14,539 nt of DNA from Leadbetterella sp031420365 (GTDB lineage Bacteria > Bacteroidota > Bacteroidia > Cytophagales > Spirosomataceae). Below are positions 7,045 through 14,539 of this stretch, in pieces. The first letter of the stretch is position 1; each line of letters opens with the position of its first letter. The notes below the pieces were generated by a model. The model worked only from the letters and a program-made list of their open reading frames with translations. It ran no database searches and was not told where the DNA came from. The DNA is taken from positions 1 through 14,539 of the forward strand of contig JANOMP010000066.1 in NCBI GenBank assembly GCA_031420365.1, in the 5' to 3' direction. Position numbers and translations under genes: made by a program.

Positions 7045-7271
7045 GGGACAATGTGGATTTTGCCAGGGCAAAATTGGACAGCGCCACCAAAAAAACCAGG
7101 GATTCACAGGATGAAACAAGAAAACAGGCAAAAGATAAAGTAAATGAATAGCTGGCAGATATAGGAATTGATACCACCAACCTGTCAATAAAGAATGTCA
7201 AAAACACGTTGAAGAAAAGGGTTACTGACACATTGAAGAAAAAGGTAATAAAGAAACTGTTTGGCAATTAA
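7045..7271 (+). pseudogene. Beheaded 3' tail of an unidentified gene
   Basis: From about 7050 a plus-strand frame reads DFARAKLDSATKKTRDSQ and DETRKQAKDKVNE, then a TAG at 7149-7151, then LADIGIDTTNLSIKNVKN and TLKKRVTDTLKKKVIKKLFGN before TAA at 7269-7271. The same frame holds throughout and the sequence is coherent, Lys-rich and helix-prone, like the charged C-terminal tail of a larger protein. Upstream of about 7045 the frame is only the antisense of the transposase relic, so the 5' part of the gene is gone. No family can be named; envelope proteins often have such tails. A Met start at 6963 lies inside the transposase relic and is not credible. Confidence 0.55.
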
Positions 7272-7286
7272 AATAGCCAGGAATTA

Positions 7287-7320
7287 AATGATCTGACTGC
7301 CAATAATGGCTTATCATTTT
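7287..7320 (+). terminator. Imperfect hairpin with short T run after the gene tail
   Basis: AATGAT (7287-7292) pairs with ATCATT (7313-7318), and the inner GCCA (7299-7302) pairs with TGGC (7307-7310); the arms are unequally spaced, and TTTT follows. It lies 15 bases after the stop of the truncated gene and may be its old terminator. The rest of 7272-7589 is non-coding. I see only two small hairpins, TAATAAG/CTTATTA at 7335-7350 and CCATTT/AAATGG at 7527-7541, and the promoter element at 7563. Confidence 0.4.
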
Positions 7321-7562
7321 GGCTGACAAATTGATAATAAGACCTTATTACCTCAAAAATACCCGGAATAAACTGGATAACCATTGCATAATTCAAATTA
7401 TTTCAGTAAGATTACAATTCAAATTGGTTATGGCTTTGTATAAGCCCCGGCAGGTATCATATCATCCATCCGAAAGACAGAAATAAGTCTCAATTCCTCT
7501 GATGTGTGATCCTTTCCTCTAAAAAACCATTTTAGAAATGGCATTAAATTTGCTTTCAATTT

Positions 7563-7570
7563 TATATTTG
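7563..7570 (+). promoter_or_regulatory. Candidate -7 promoter element for the polysaccharide cluster
   Basis: TATATTTG matches the Bacteroidota -7 consensus TAnnTTTG exactly and lies 20 bases before the ATG at 7590, which implies a very short leader. A CCATTT-TAG-AAATGG hairpin sits just upstream (7527-7541) and could be an operator. No clear -33 element is seen. Confidence 0.45.
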
Positions 7571-7589
7571 AATTGTTTAAGGCATAGGC

Positions 7590-10205
7590 ATGAAAAAGAA
7601 TCCAGATAGTAGCACAAACAAGATAACTGTTAAAGGCAAGTTTTTGTATGATGGAGAAAATAAATTCTTTATCAAAGGAGTAACCTATGGCACTTTTCGT
7701 CCTGATGAAAATGGTCGCCAGTTTCCCGATGAAGCGACGGTAGACCAGGATTTCCGCCAGATGGCTGCTGCAGGGATCAATTGTATTCGTACTTATACGA
7801 TTCCCCCGAAGTCTTTATTGAATGCTGCCCAACTACACAACCTGAAGGTAATGGTAGGACTTGCCTGGGAACAGCACATTACATTCCTTGAGAAGAGGTC
7901 CATTTACACTGCAATTATTAAAAGGGTCAGGGAAGATGCAGTACAATGCAGGTCCCACCCTGCTATCCTTTGTTTTGCCATCGGCAATGAAATACCGGCC
8001 GGGATAGTTCGCTGGTATGGAAAGAAAAGAATTGAAAGCTTCCTGCAAAAATTATATACTGAAGTAAAAAAAGTCAGCCCGGAAACGCTGATCACTTATG
8101 TAAACTACCCGACCACAGAATATCTGGATCTGGATTTCCTTGATTTTTGCTGCTTCAATGTCTATTTAGAAACACCGGAAAAATTAGGGGGCTATATCAC
8201 AAGGCTTCAAAATCTCTGCGGTGACAAACCGCTGGTGATGGCTGAGATCGGGTTGGACAGCCGGAGAAATGGTGAAGAAAAACAAGCTGCTGTTTTGCAA
8301 TGGCAGGTAAAAACAATTTTTGAAAAGGGCTGCGCCGGAATGTTTGTCTTTGCCTGGACAGATGAATGGTGGCGTGGCGGATCAGATATCGAAGATTGGG
8401 ATTTTGGGGTGGTGACCCGTGAAAGAGAACATAAGCCTGCACTTACCGCAGTTTCAAAAGCATTTGAAGCAGTTCCCGTATGTATAAAAGCTGATTTTCC
8501 TTTTATCTCGGTCATAGTTTGCAGTTACAATGGTTCTGCAACGATCCGAGAATGTTTGTCAGAAATATTGAAACTGGATTATCCCTCTTTTGAAGTGATT
8601 GTTGTCGACGATGGTTCTACGAATGGGCTGCCGGAAATTGTGAAAGAGTTTCCTGTAAAACTGTTCTCCTATCCGAATAACGGGTTAAGTCATGCAAGAA
8701 ATACCGGTATGCATCATGCAACAGGTGAAATACTGGCCTATATTGATGATGATGCATTTCCCGACCCTCATTGGTTGCAATATTTAGCCTATTCCTTCCG
8801 AAATTCTGATCATGCCTGTATCGGAGGTCCGAATATTGCCCCGTCTGATGATGGATTTATTGCTACCTGTGTAGCCAATGCTCCCGGCGGACCTGTGCAT
8901 GTATTGTTGTCAGATGAAATAGCAGAGCATGTGCCCGGCTGCAATATGTCATTCAGAAAAGATGTGCTCATGAAGATCGGTGGCTTTGATCCTGTTTTTC
9001 GTTCGGCTGGAGACGATGTGGATGTGTGCTGGCGGATACAGAACTCAGGAAGAACTGTTGGCTTTCATCCATCAGCCCTGGTTTGGCACCGCCGGCGTAA
9101 TTCGTTTAAAGCCTATTGGAGACAACAAAAAGGTTATGGAAAAGCGGAAGCATTGCTCGAAGCCAAATGGCCCGAAAAATATAATGCATTTGGTCATCTG
9201 TCATGGGTGGGTCGCATTTATGGAAATGGTTTTACCCTTCCGGTAAAAATGAAAAAAGATAAAATATTTCATGGCACATGGGGAACGGCTCTTTTCCAGT
9301 CTGTTTATAAACCTGCTGAAGGATTCTGGAATTCCATTCCGTTGATGCCTGAGTGGTATTTGTTTTCTCTCTCAATGGCTATACTGGGTGCACTCGGATT
9401 TATCTGGCCGCCGATGTTTTGGTGCTTTACCATTTTTGCCGCATCCCTTGCCATCGTAGTGATGCAGGCATTCATCAGTGCATCAAAGAATGTTTCACTG
9501 TCGCCGGCGCAAAAGAAAAATGGTAAGTACAGGTTGTTCATTGTATTGTTACACATCATTCAACCCATTGCCCGGTTATACGGCCGTTTTGTGCATGGAT
9601 TAACTCCATGGAGAAACAGGGATGCAGGCTTCAACCGAAGATTCCTTTTTTCATTCAGGTCCAAAGTGTTTCAGTACTGGTCCGAAAAATGGAGACCACA
9701 GGAAGACTGGTTGTCTGACCTGGAGATACAACTTAAAACGTTAAGAACAAGAGTAAAAAGAGGAGGAGAATTCGATGATTGGGATCTGCAGGTCAAAAAC
9801 GGTTTATTCGCAAGTTGCCGGTCTGTACTGGCCATTGAAGAATATGGTGGCGGGAAACAGTTCCTGAAACTCAGGTGCACACCGAAGTTCTCCTTTTTCC
9901 AAATTTCTTTTCTGGGCATAATGGCCACAGTAGGAGTTTTTGCTGGTCTGTCCCAACTCTGGCTCTTAGCAATACTATGTGGTGTATTATTTTTATCATC
10001 TGCAATGCGGCTAATTAACACCAATGCCCGCTGCATAAACAGCCTCTATGTTGCTTTTGAACTGTTCAGTGTTTTGGATGCGGCTGAAACCCACCAATTC
10101 ATTCTGGAAGAAAGAATTAAAAACGAAGAAAAGAAAACGATATATTCGGAAAATGGTACAAATGAAAGCTGGGATTTGCCGGATAGTGAAAAGGGTTTTA
10201 AATGA
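7590..10205 (+). CDS. Glycoside hydrolase (clan GH-A-like TIM barrel) - GT2 glycosyltransferase fusion, membrane-anchored
   Basis: This is a two-enzyme protein for glycan synthesis. Residues about 12-295 form a TIM-barrel hydrolase: FIKGVTYGTF at the first strand, NCIRTYTIPP, IGNE with acid/base E134, and MAEIG with candidate nucleophile E219, as in clan GH-A (GH2/GH5-like). Residues about 303-545 are a GT2 domain: ISVIVCSYNG (306-315), VVDDGS (338-343), the metal-binding D386-D387-D388, CNMSFRKDVL (451-460), GDD at 474-476 as the catalytic-base region, and QQKGYGKAE (512-520) in the place of QxxRW. Hydrophobic helices follow at about 588-629, perhaps 649-668, and 766-806, with a soluble stretch at 670-765 between them. 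There is no signal peptide, so both catalytic domains should face the cytoplasm; the hydrolase may then trim, transfer or release the growing chain. Cyclic beta-glucan synthases such as NdvB/NdvC combine related activities, but sugar and linkage cannot be read here. Confidence 0.88.
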   Translation: MKKNPDSSTNKITVKGKFLYDGENKFFIKGVTYGTFRPDENGRQFPDEATVDQDFRQMAAAGINCIRTYTIPPKSLLNAAQLHNLKVMVGLAWEQHITFLEKRSIYTAIIKRVREDAVQCRSHPAILCFAIGNEIPAGIVRWYGKKRIESFLQKLYTEVKKVSPETLITYVNYPTTEYLDLDFLDFCCFNVYLETPEKLGGYITRLQNLCGDKPLVMAEIGLDSRRNGEEKQAAVLQWQVKTIFEKGCAGMFVFAWTDEWWRGGSDIEDWDFGVVTREREHKPALTAVSKAFEAVPVCIKADFPFISVIVCSYNGSATIRECLSEILKLDYPSFEVIVVDDGSTNGLPEIVKEFPVKLFSYPNNGLSHARNTGMHHATGEILAYIDDDAFPDPHWLQYLAYSFRNSDHACIGGPNIAPSDDGFIATCVANAPGGPVHVLLSDEIAEHVPGCNMSFRKDVLMKIGGFDPVFRSAGDDVDVCWRIQNSGRTVGFHPSALVWHRRRNSFKAYWRQQKGYGKAEALLEAKWPEKYNAFGHLSWVGRIYGNGFTLPVKMKKDKIFHGTWGTALFQSVYKPAEGFWNSIPLMPEWYLFSLSMAILGALGFIWPPMFWCFTIFAASLAIVVMQAFISASKNVSLSPAQKKNGKYRLFIVLLHIIQPIARLYGRFVHGLTPWRNRDAGFNRRFLFSFRSKVFQYWSEKWRPQEDWLSDLEIQLKTLRTRVKRGGEFDDWDLQVKNGLFASCRSVLAIEEYGGGKQFLKLRCTPKFSFFQISFLGIMATVGVFAGLSQLWLLAILCGVLFLSSAMRLINTNARCINSLYVAFELFSVLDAAETHQFILEERIKNEEKKTIYSENGTNESWDLPDSEKGFK

Positions 10206-10381
10206 TATTTGATCCTGGTTTTATGGGGCTAAAACAAAAGATTTAATAAAATCAGACATTATATCCCGGTGAAACAACCCTTTCTACAAATAAACGTGGA
10301 AGAATTATCAGCACATGCTATGTTTTTGAATAGTAATTAGTATTTTGTATCTGCATTTGTTGTTCAATAAAATTTATCGTT

Positions 10382-11575
10382 GTGGAGAAGTTAAGGATTA
10401 TTGTAGGCGGGTATTTAGGGCTGTACCCTACTGGTGGTGCTACCTGGGATTATATTCAATATCCATTAGGATTGAAAATGTTAGGACATGATGTGTATTA
10501 TATTGAGGATACCGGGCAGTACCCGATCTTTCAAAAAGAAAAAGATGCCTGGGCTGATGCCTCATTTTGTATTGGATACCTGAAAGATCTTATGGAAACT
10601 TTCGGCATGAAAGATAAGTGGGCATACAGGGATGTGGCTTCAGGCAAATCGTATGGAATGAGCGAAGCGAAAATAATTGACCTTTGTAAATCTGCAGACG
10701 TGTTCATTAATATTTCCTATTCTACATATCCGCGTGATGAATATTTGAAAATAGCCAACCGTATACTGATTGATTCTGATCCTATGTTTACCCAAATGCA
10801 ATATTTACTGCAGGAAAATGGTGGCAGTGGCACATCGCAAACATGGACGACAAAGCAACTGGTGGAAGGTCATACCCATTTATTCACATTTGGAGAAAAC
10901 ATTGGCGCAGAGGATTGTAAGATCCCTTTACTGGACAATATATGGATACCTACACGGCAGCCTGTGGTAATGGACCTGTGGAACAGGGAACCTAACAATC
11001 CTTCTTTTGGCTTTACCAGCATTATGAATTGGTCTGGTAGAAAAAAGTTGATCTATGAAAATGATGGATGGGGACAAAAGGATGTTGAGTTTGAAAAATA
11101 TAAAGAGGTACCATTACGCTTACCAGAAGTAAACTTTGAGGTTGTAATAAACAGGCCTCTCAATAAAGAAAGCCAATTTAGTATACATGAATTTGAAAAC
11201 CTCGGCTGGAGGATATTAGATCCTCAGGAATTTGTAAATAATTCTTCTGATTATAGGAATTTCATTTTCAATTCTACTGCGGAATTTGGCGTTGCAAAAG
11301 AAACATACGTGAAATCGAATAGTGGTTGGTTTTCCTGCAGGTCTGCGTGCTATCTTGCAGCAGGCAAACCAGTAATCACTCAGGAAACACAATGGTCAAA
11401 ATATATACCTGCCGGCAATGGATTATTTGCATTTACTGATGTTGAATCAGCAATAGATGCGATAAATAAGGTAAGATCTGATCTCAAAAATCAAAGTATA
11501 AGAGCGAAAGAAACAGCCAGGGAATATTTTGACAGTAATATTGTATTAAATAAAATGTTGGATCAATTGAATTAA
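10382..11575 (+). CDS. GT-B fold glycosyltransferase (CgeB/GT4-like)
   Basis: This is a predicted cytoplasmic glycosyltransferase of 397 residues. The N-terminal half has the Rossmann-like start RIIVGGYLGLYPTGGATWDY (5-24), then GHDVYYIED (35-43), and a second strand with SADVFINIS (104-112). The C-terminal, donor-binding half ends with GWFSCRSACYLAAGKPVITQ (315-334) and GLFAFTDVESAIDAI (347-361). This is the pattern of spore-protein-CgeB-like and GT4-related enzymes, in which the region contacts the nucleotide-sugar. Donor and acceptor are unknown. The start is GTG at 10382; no ATG lies nearby in frame and the first strand begins right after. A 176-base gap separates it from the fusion gene, and only two bases separate it from the next gene. 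It therefore probably shares a transcript with the acyltransferases. Confidence 0.8.
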   Translation: MEKLRIIVGGYLGLYPTGGATWDYIQYPLGLKMLGHDVYYIEDTGQYPIFQKEKDAWADASFCIGYLKDLMETFGMKDKWAYRDVASGKSYGMSEAKIIDLCKSADVFINISYSTYPRDEYLKIANRILIDSDPMFTQMQYLLQENGGSGTSQTWTTKQLVEGHTHLFTFGENIGAEDCKIPLLDNIWIPTRQPVVMDLWNREPNNPSFGFTSIMNWSGRKKLIYENDGWGQKDVEFEKYKEVPLRLPEVNFEVVINRPLNKESQFSIHEFENLGWRILDPQEFVNNSSDYRNFIFNSTAEFGVAKETYVKSNSGWFSCRSACYLAAGKPVITQETQWSKYIPAGNGLFAFTDVESAIDAINKVRSDLKNQSIRAKETAREYFDSNIVLNKMLDQLN

Positions 11576-11577
11576 CA

Positions 11578-12186
11578 ATGATGGAAGTAAACAAAGAACT
11601 TTACCAGGTACTGCAGCCCGGAGTAGATATTACCGGTGACTGGTGTGCCTTTCCAACGCCAACAAATATTATGGTTGGTGAAAATACATTTATTGATACT
11701 TCAGCGTGTTTCAGAAAATATTATTCAAAGCTTCCGTTGGGTTTAAAAATCGGAAATAATGTTACGCTACAAGGGCCGGGCCTTGCTCCTGAAATAAACG
11801 GGTACATTGAAATCGGAGATCATTGTTTTATTTCCTCAGCAATCATTGCTGCCACAGAAAAAATAATTATTGGAAATTATGTGTATATAGCCGGAGGGGT
11901 AACTATTGTTGATACAGATTTTCATCCGATTGACCCGGCATTAAGAATGAGGGATACAATCGCCGTTTCAACGATTGGCGATAAAACCCGCAGGCCGCAA
12001 TTTGATTCAGCGCCGGTAATTATTGAAGACGATGTATGGATTGGTTATAACGCAACAATTTTAAAAGGAGTAACCATCGGGAAAGGATCTGTGATCCACC
12101 CAGGGTCTGTCGTGACTAAGAATGTTCCCGACGGATCTGTAGTTTCAGGTAACCCGGCAGAATTAAAAAAATATGAGCATGTATAA
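11578..12186 (+). CDS. Left-handed beta-helix (hexapeptide-repeat) O-acyltransferase
   Basis: This is a predicted acetyl- or acyltransferase of the NodL/LacA/WbbJ type, acting as a trimer on a sugar hydroxyl with acyl-CoA. Hexapeptide repeats start near residue 55 (LKIGNNVTLQG), continue through IEIGDHCFISS (77-87) and IIIGNYVYIAGGVTI (96-110), and resume in VIIEDDVWIGYNATILKGVTIGKGSVI. Between them is the loop with the conserved catalytic His, H116 in VDTDFHPID. The C-terminus GNPAELKKY is the usual acyl-CoA-contacting end. It starts two bases after the glycosyltransferase stop (a second ATG follows at 11581) and overlaps the next gene by 14 bases, so it is part of a tight operon. It probably decorates the glycan made by the cluster. 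Confidence 0.87.
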   Translation: MMEVNKELYQVLQPGVDITGDWCAFPTPTNIMVGENTFIDTSACFRKYYSKLPLGLKIGNNVTLQGPGLAPEINGYIEIGDHCFISSAIIAATEKIIIGNYVYIAGGVTIVDTDFHPIDPALRMRDTIAVSTIGDKTRRPQFDSAPVIIEDDVWIGYNATILKGVTIGKGSVIHPGSVVTKNVPDGSVVSGNPAELKKYEHV

Positions 12187-12871
12187 TCTTGCCCAACCTG
12201 TAATCACCGATGAGCAGGGAAGATTGTTCATTGAGGACGACTGGCACCCGGGGCCGTTACCAGAAAATATTGAACTTGATGAAATGTCTTACCCGGATAC
12301 GGCCTATTCATTTACGACGTTCTTTTCTAAAAGGCCAGTGGCATTAAAGCTTGGATATGCAAGCGGCAATTATGGACACAGTAGTTTTACAACGGGTGTT
12401 TACGGACAGATAACCGTCGGAAAATTTGTAGTACTACAGGGAATACGGATGATCTGTAACCATTCGATCACGATCGGAGATCACTGTATGTTCTCATGGG
12501 GCTGTGTGATTACAGATAGCTGGTTCACTGATGACAAAGTTTTTTCCAGGGAACAACGAAGGGCAATGCTGGAAGAAACGGCAAAGTCTTATAACAGGCA
12601 TCTTGAATTTACAGATCCCAAACCGATTCTTATCGAAGAAAATGTGTGGGTTGGTTTTGGTGCTATAATTTTGCCCGGTGTTACAATCGGGAGAGGCGCC
12701 ATTATTGGCTGCAATACGATTGTTTCGGAAAATATTCCGCCCTATGCGGTTGCAGTGGGTGCTCCGGCGAGGATTATAAAATATCTTGAGGCAAATGATA
12801 CGGAGGAAGTAAAGCGGGCTGCATTAGAAGAATTTGCACCGAATCAAACAAGAAAAAGAAATGCTGATTAA
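12173..12871 (+). CDS. Second hexapeptide-repeat acyltransferase homologue, catalytic His absent
   Basis: This is a diverged relative of the preceding protein, 232 residues, with the same left-handed beta-helix layout. The repeats are ITVGKFVVLQG (80-90), ITIGDHCMFSWGCVI (99-113) and ILIEENVWVGFGAIILPGVTIGRGAII, and the end is VGAPARIIKY. Where the partner has VDTDFHPID, this one has ITDSWFTDD (113-121), so the usual catalytic His is missing. The loop after it is longer and charged (FSREQRRAMLEETAKSY). It may be a transferase with altered chemistry, an inactive partner that forms mixed trimers, or a binding protein. It overlaps the preceding gene by 14 bases; a second ATG at 12179 is possible. 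The exporter gene follows after 18 bases. Confidence 0.82.
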   Translation: MSMYNLAQPVITDEQGRLFIEDDWHPGPLPENIELDEMSYPDTAYSFTTFFSKRPVALKLGYASGNYGHSSFTTGVYGQITVGKFVVLQGIRMICNHSITIGDHCMFSWGCVITDSWFTDDKVFSREQRRAMLEETAKSYNRHLEFTDPKPILIEENVWVGFGAIILPGVTIGRGAIIGCNTIVSENIPPYAVAVGAPARIIKYLEANDTEEVKRAALEEFAPNQTRKRNAD

Positions 12872-12889
12872 AGAGGGCAGGGCAAAAAA

Positions 12890-14539
12890 ATGAAATATTC
12901 AATCATTAAACTTTTTAAAAGAACCATTTTGCAGGCCCGTAATTTCTGGCCGCATATTACCGCTCTTTTTTTTATTAACTTATTGGCAATCCCTTTGGCC
13001 CTCATACGGCCACTGGCACTGAAGATACTTATTGACTGTGGTTTTGGCGCTGTTGCAGTACCTGGATACATCAGCTTCCTGTTCCCGCAAAATTTTCAAT
13101 TTGATTTTAAGACGATAGTTTTCATAGCTGCGGCACTCATTATCCTGATAGCCCTTATTGATAATATTATAGCGGTGTTTGCCTGGGTTTTTGAAACGTT
13201 TACTGGGGAAAAAATGGTTTTGAAATTCCGGACAGTTGTCTTTAATCATATTCAGCGGCTTTCCCTTGCTTACCACGACACGAAAGGAATTTCTGATTCA
13301 ATTTACCGGATGCAATGGGATACCATTGGAGTGCGCACTTTTTTACTTGACAATATTTCCCCGCTGATACAATCCGTCATCACCTTATTATCTATGGTAA
13401 TAGTGATGTTCTTCATTCAATGGCAACTGGCTGTTATTGCCTTGTGCGTTATTCCACCGTTATTTATTCTTACCAGGCTTTCTACCAAGCTTTTAAACAG
13501 AACCTGGACCCAGGTTAAAGAAGATGAGAGCATGGCCATGTCTGTTGTTCATGAAGTGCTGAGTTCACTCCGGATCGTAAAGGCATTTGGACAGGAAAGC
13601 AATGAGAATACACGTTTTGCAAAACAATCGGACAAGGCATTTAAGGGGCAAATAAAAGTGGCCTGGGTGGGTGCAACATTTAATTTTTTGGTGGCCATGG
13701 TATTTGCAACCGGAACAGCGCTTTTCATTTATTTTGGAGCCAGTTATGTTCAATCGGGCTTGATGACCTTGGGCGATCTTACCCTAGTTATCTCCTACCT
13801 TGGAATGATCTTCGGTCCATTACAAAGTATCAGTAAGGAACTTAATAATACGCAGTCTTCCATTACCAGTTTAAACCGCGTATATGCATTGTTGGACCAG
13901 GAAAAGGAAGTGAAAGAAACAAGTCATTCCATTCACCTTACAAGAGCCAATGGGTCTTTCACATTCCGCGATGTTTCATTTTCATACAAAGAGGAAAAGC
14001 CAGTTTTACAAAATGTTTCATTTGAAATTACTGCTGGAGACCGTGTAGGGATAATGGGTTCCACGGGTTCGGGCAAATCAACCCTTATAAGCCTTTTAAT
14101 GCGGTTTTATGATACTACCGGAGGTGCAATTCTTGTTGATGGAACTGATATCCGGAATTATAAGCTTGCCGATTACAGGGATCAGTTTAGTATTGTTTTG
14201 CAGGAGCCGGTTTTATTTTCCACAAGTATCCGGGAAAACATAATTTATGGAAAGCCTGATGCTACGGAAGAAGAAATAATAGCTGCAGCAAAAGCTGCCA
14301 ACGCACATGATTTTATAATTAAATGCATAGATGGATATGAAACCCAGGTGGGCGAGCGGGGAATGCAATTGTCGGGGGGGGAAAGACAGCGGATATCAAT
14401 TGCCAGGGCCTTTATAAAAAATGCCCCCGTATTGATCCTTGATGAGCCTACAAGTTCAGTTGATATAAAAACGGAGGCTCTGATAATGGAAGCAATGGAA
14501 AGGTTAATGAAAGGTCGAACTACTTTTATGATAACACAC
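12890..14539 (+). CDS. ABC exporter, fused permease-ATPase (MsbA/type IV exporter), 3' end outside the window
   Basis: This is the first 550 codons of a half-size ABC exporter; the frame is open to the window edge. The transmembrane domain spans about residues 1-325 with six hydrophobic helices (about 24-46, 75-99, 155-178, 180-200, 260-286, 293-315). The ATPase domain has Walker A GSTGSGKST (390-398), the Q-loop QEP, the signature LSGGERQR (from 494), Walker B VLILDEP with D518-E519, the D-loop SSVD, and the H-loop His as the last codon. Such proteins work as dimers in the inner membrane and export lipids, lipid-linked sugars, cyclic glucans, peptides or drugs. Being directly downstream of two glycosyltransferases and two acyltransferases, it probably exports the acylated product of the cluster. 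ATG at 12890 was chosen because it is the first start after the preceding stop and leads straight into the amphipathic N-terminus. Confidence 0.93.
   Translation, partial: MKYSIIKLFKRTILQARNFWPHITALFFINLLAIPLALIRPLALKILIDCGFGAVAVPGYISFLFPQNFQFDFKTIVFIAAALIILIALIDNIIAVFAWVFETFTGEKMVLKFRTVVFNHIQRLSLAYHDTKGISDSIYRMQWDTIGVRTFLLDNISPLIQSVITLLSMVIVMFFIQWQLAVIALCVIPPLFILTRLSTKLLNRTWTQVKEDESMAMSVVHEVLSSLRIVKAFGQESNENTRFAKQSDKAFKGQIKVAWVGATFNFLVAMVFATGTALFIYFGASYVQSGLMTLGDLTLVISYLGMIFGPLQSISKELNNTQSSITSLNRVYALLDQEKEVKETSHSIHLTRANGSFTFRDVSFSYKEEKPVLQNVSFEITAGDRVGIMGSTGSGKSTLISLLMRFYDTTGGAILVDGTDIRNYKLADYRDQFSIVLQEPVLFSTSIRENIIYGKPDATEEEIIAAAKAANAHDFIIKCIDGYETQVGERGMQLSGGERQRISIARAFIKNAPVLILDEPTSSVDIKTEALIMEAMERLMKGRTTFMITH

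Noticed and set aside
6963..7151. A 62-codon plus-strand open frame starting with ATG at 6963
   Set aside because: Its first half is antisense to the transposase relic; only the second half is coherent and belongs to the broken gene tail.
8197..8515. Antisense open frames within the GH-GT2 fusion gene
   Set aside because: They have no domain-like sequence and lie opposite a strongly patterned gene; the same holds for 9305-9559, 9671-10036, 12868-13276 and 13565-13753.
10206..10381. Promoter in the gap before the GT-B gene
   Set aside because: TATTTTG and similar AT-rich strings occur, but none fits TAnnTTTG, and I see no convincing terminator, so read-through from the fusion gene is equally likely.

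Overview
The window looks like DNA from a member of the Bacteroidota. Promoter-like sites fit the TAnnTTTG type of that phylum, Shine-Dalgarno signals are mostly absent, and the proteins read like flavobacterial or chitinophagal ones. I see no rRNA, tRNA or CRISPR array. The window has two parts of different character, joined at about 7.05 kb by a decayed insertion sequence.

Part 1 (1-6300) is AT-rich; for example, 1381-1440 has 18 G/C in 60. It opens with two imperfect ~180-bp tandem repeats (1-370). These are followed by a GNAT acetyltransferase with a frameshifted C-terminus and a multi-histidine membrane hydroxylase of the fatty acid hydroxylase/sterol desaturase superfamily. A hairpin-rich 356-bp stretch bounded by a perfect 21-bp inverted repeat comes next. 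On the minus strand lie an SDR oxidoreductase and a Tat-exported Gfo/Idh/MocA-fold protein that resembles GH109 alpha-N-acetylgalactosaminidases. On the plus strand an overlapping pair encodes a 6-pyruvoyl-tetrahydropterin synthase-type enzyme and GTP cyclohydrolase I (folE). The pterin pair, the hydroxylase that resembles the tetrahydrobiopterin-dependent alkylglycerol monooxygenase, and the SDR raise the possibility of a small BH4-linked ether-lipid module. That link is inference.

The junction (about 6300-7590) holds a minus-strand ISL3-superfamily (ISAon1-like) transposase relic with stops and frameshifts. It abuts the beheaded 3' tail of an unrelated plus-strand gene and then about 320 bp of non-coding DNA.

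Part 2 (7590-14539) is richer in G+C; for example, 9061-9120 has 31 G/C in 60. It is a co-directional polysaccharide or glycoconjugate cluster. Its genes are a clan GH-A-like glycoside hydrolase fused to a membrane-anchored GT2 glycosyltransferase, a GT-B (CgeB-like) glycosyltransferase, two left-handed beta-helix acyltransferases (the second without the usual catalytic His), and an MsbA-type ABC exporter cut by the window edge. The last four genes are tightly packed, and the order suggests synthesis, decoration with acyl groups, and export of a glycan or glycolipid.
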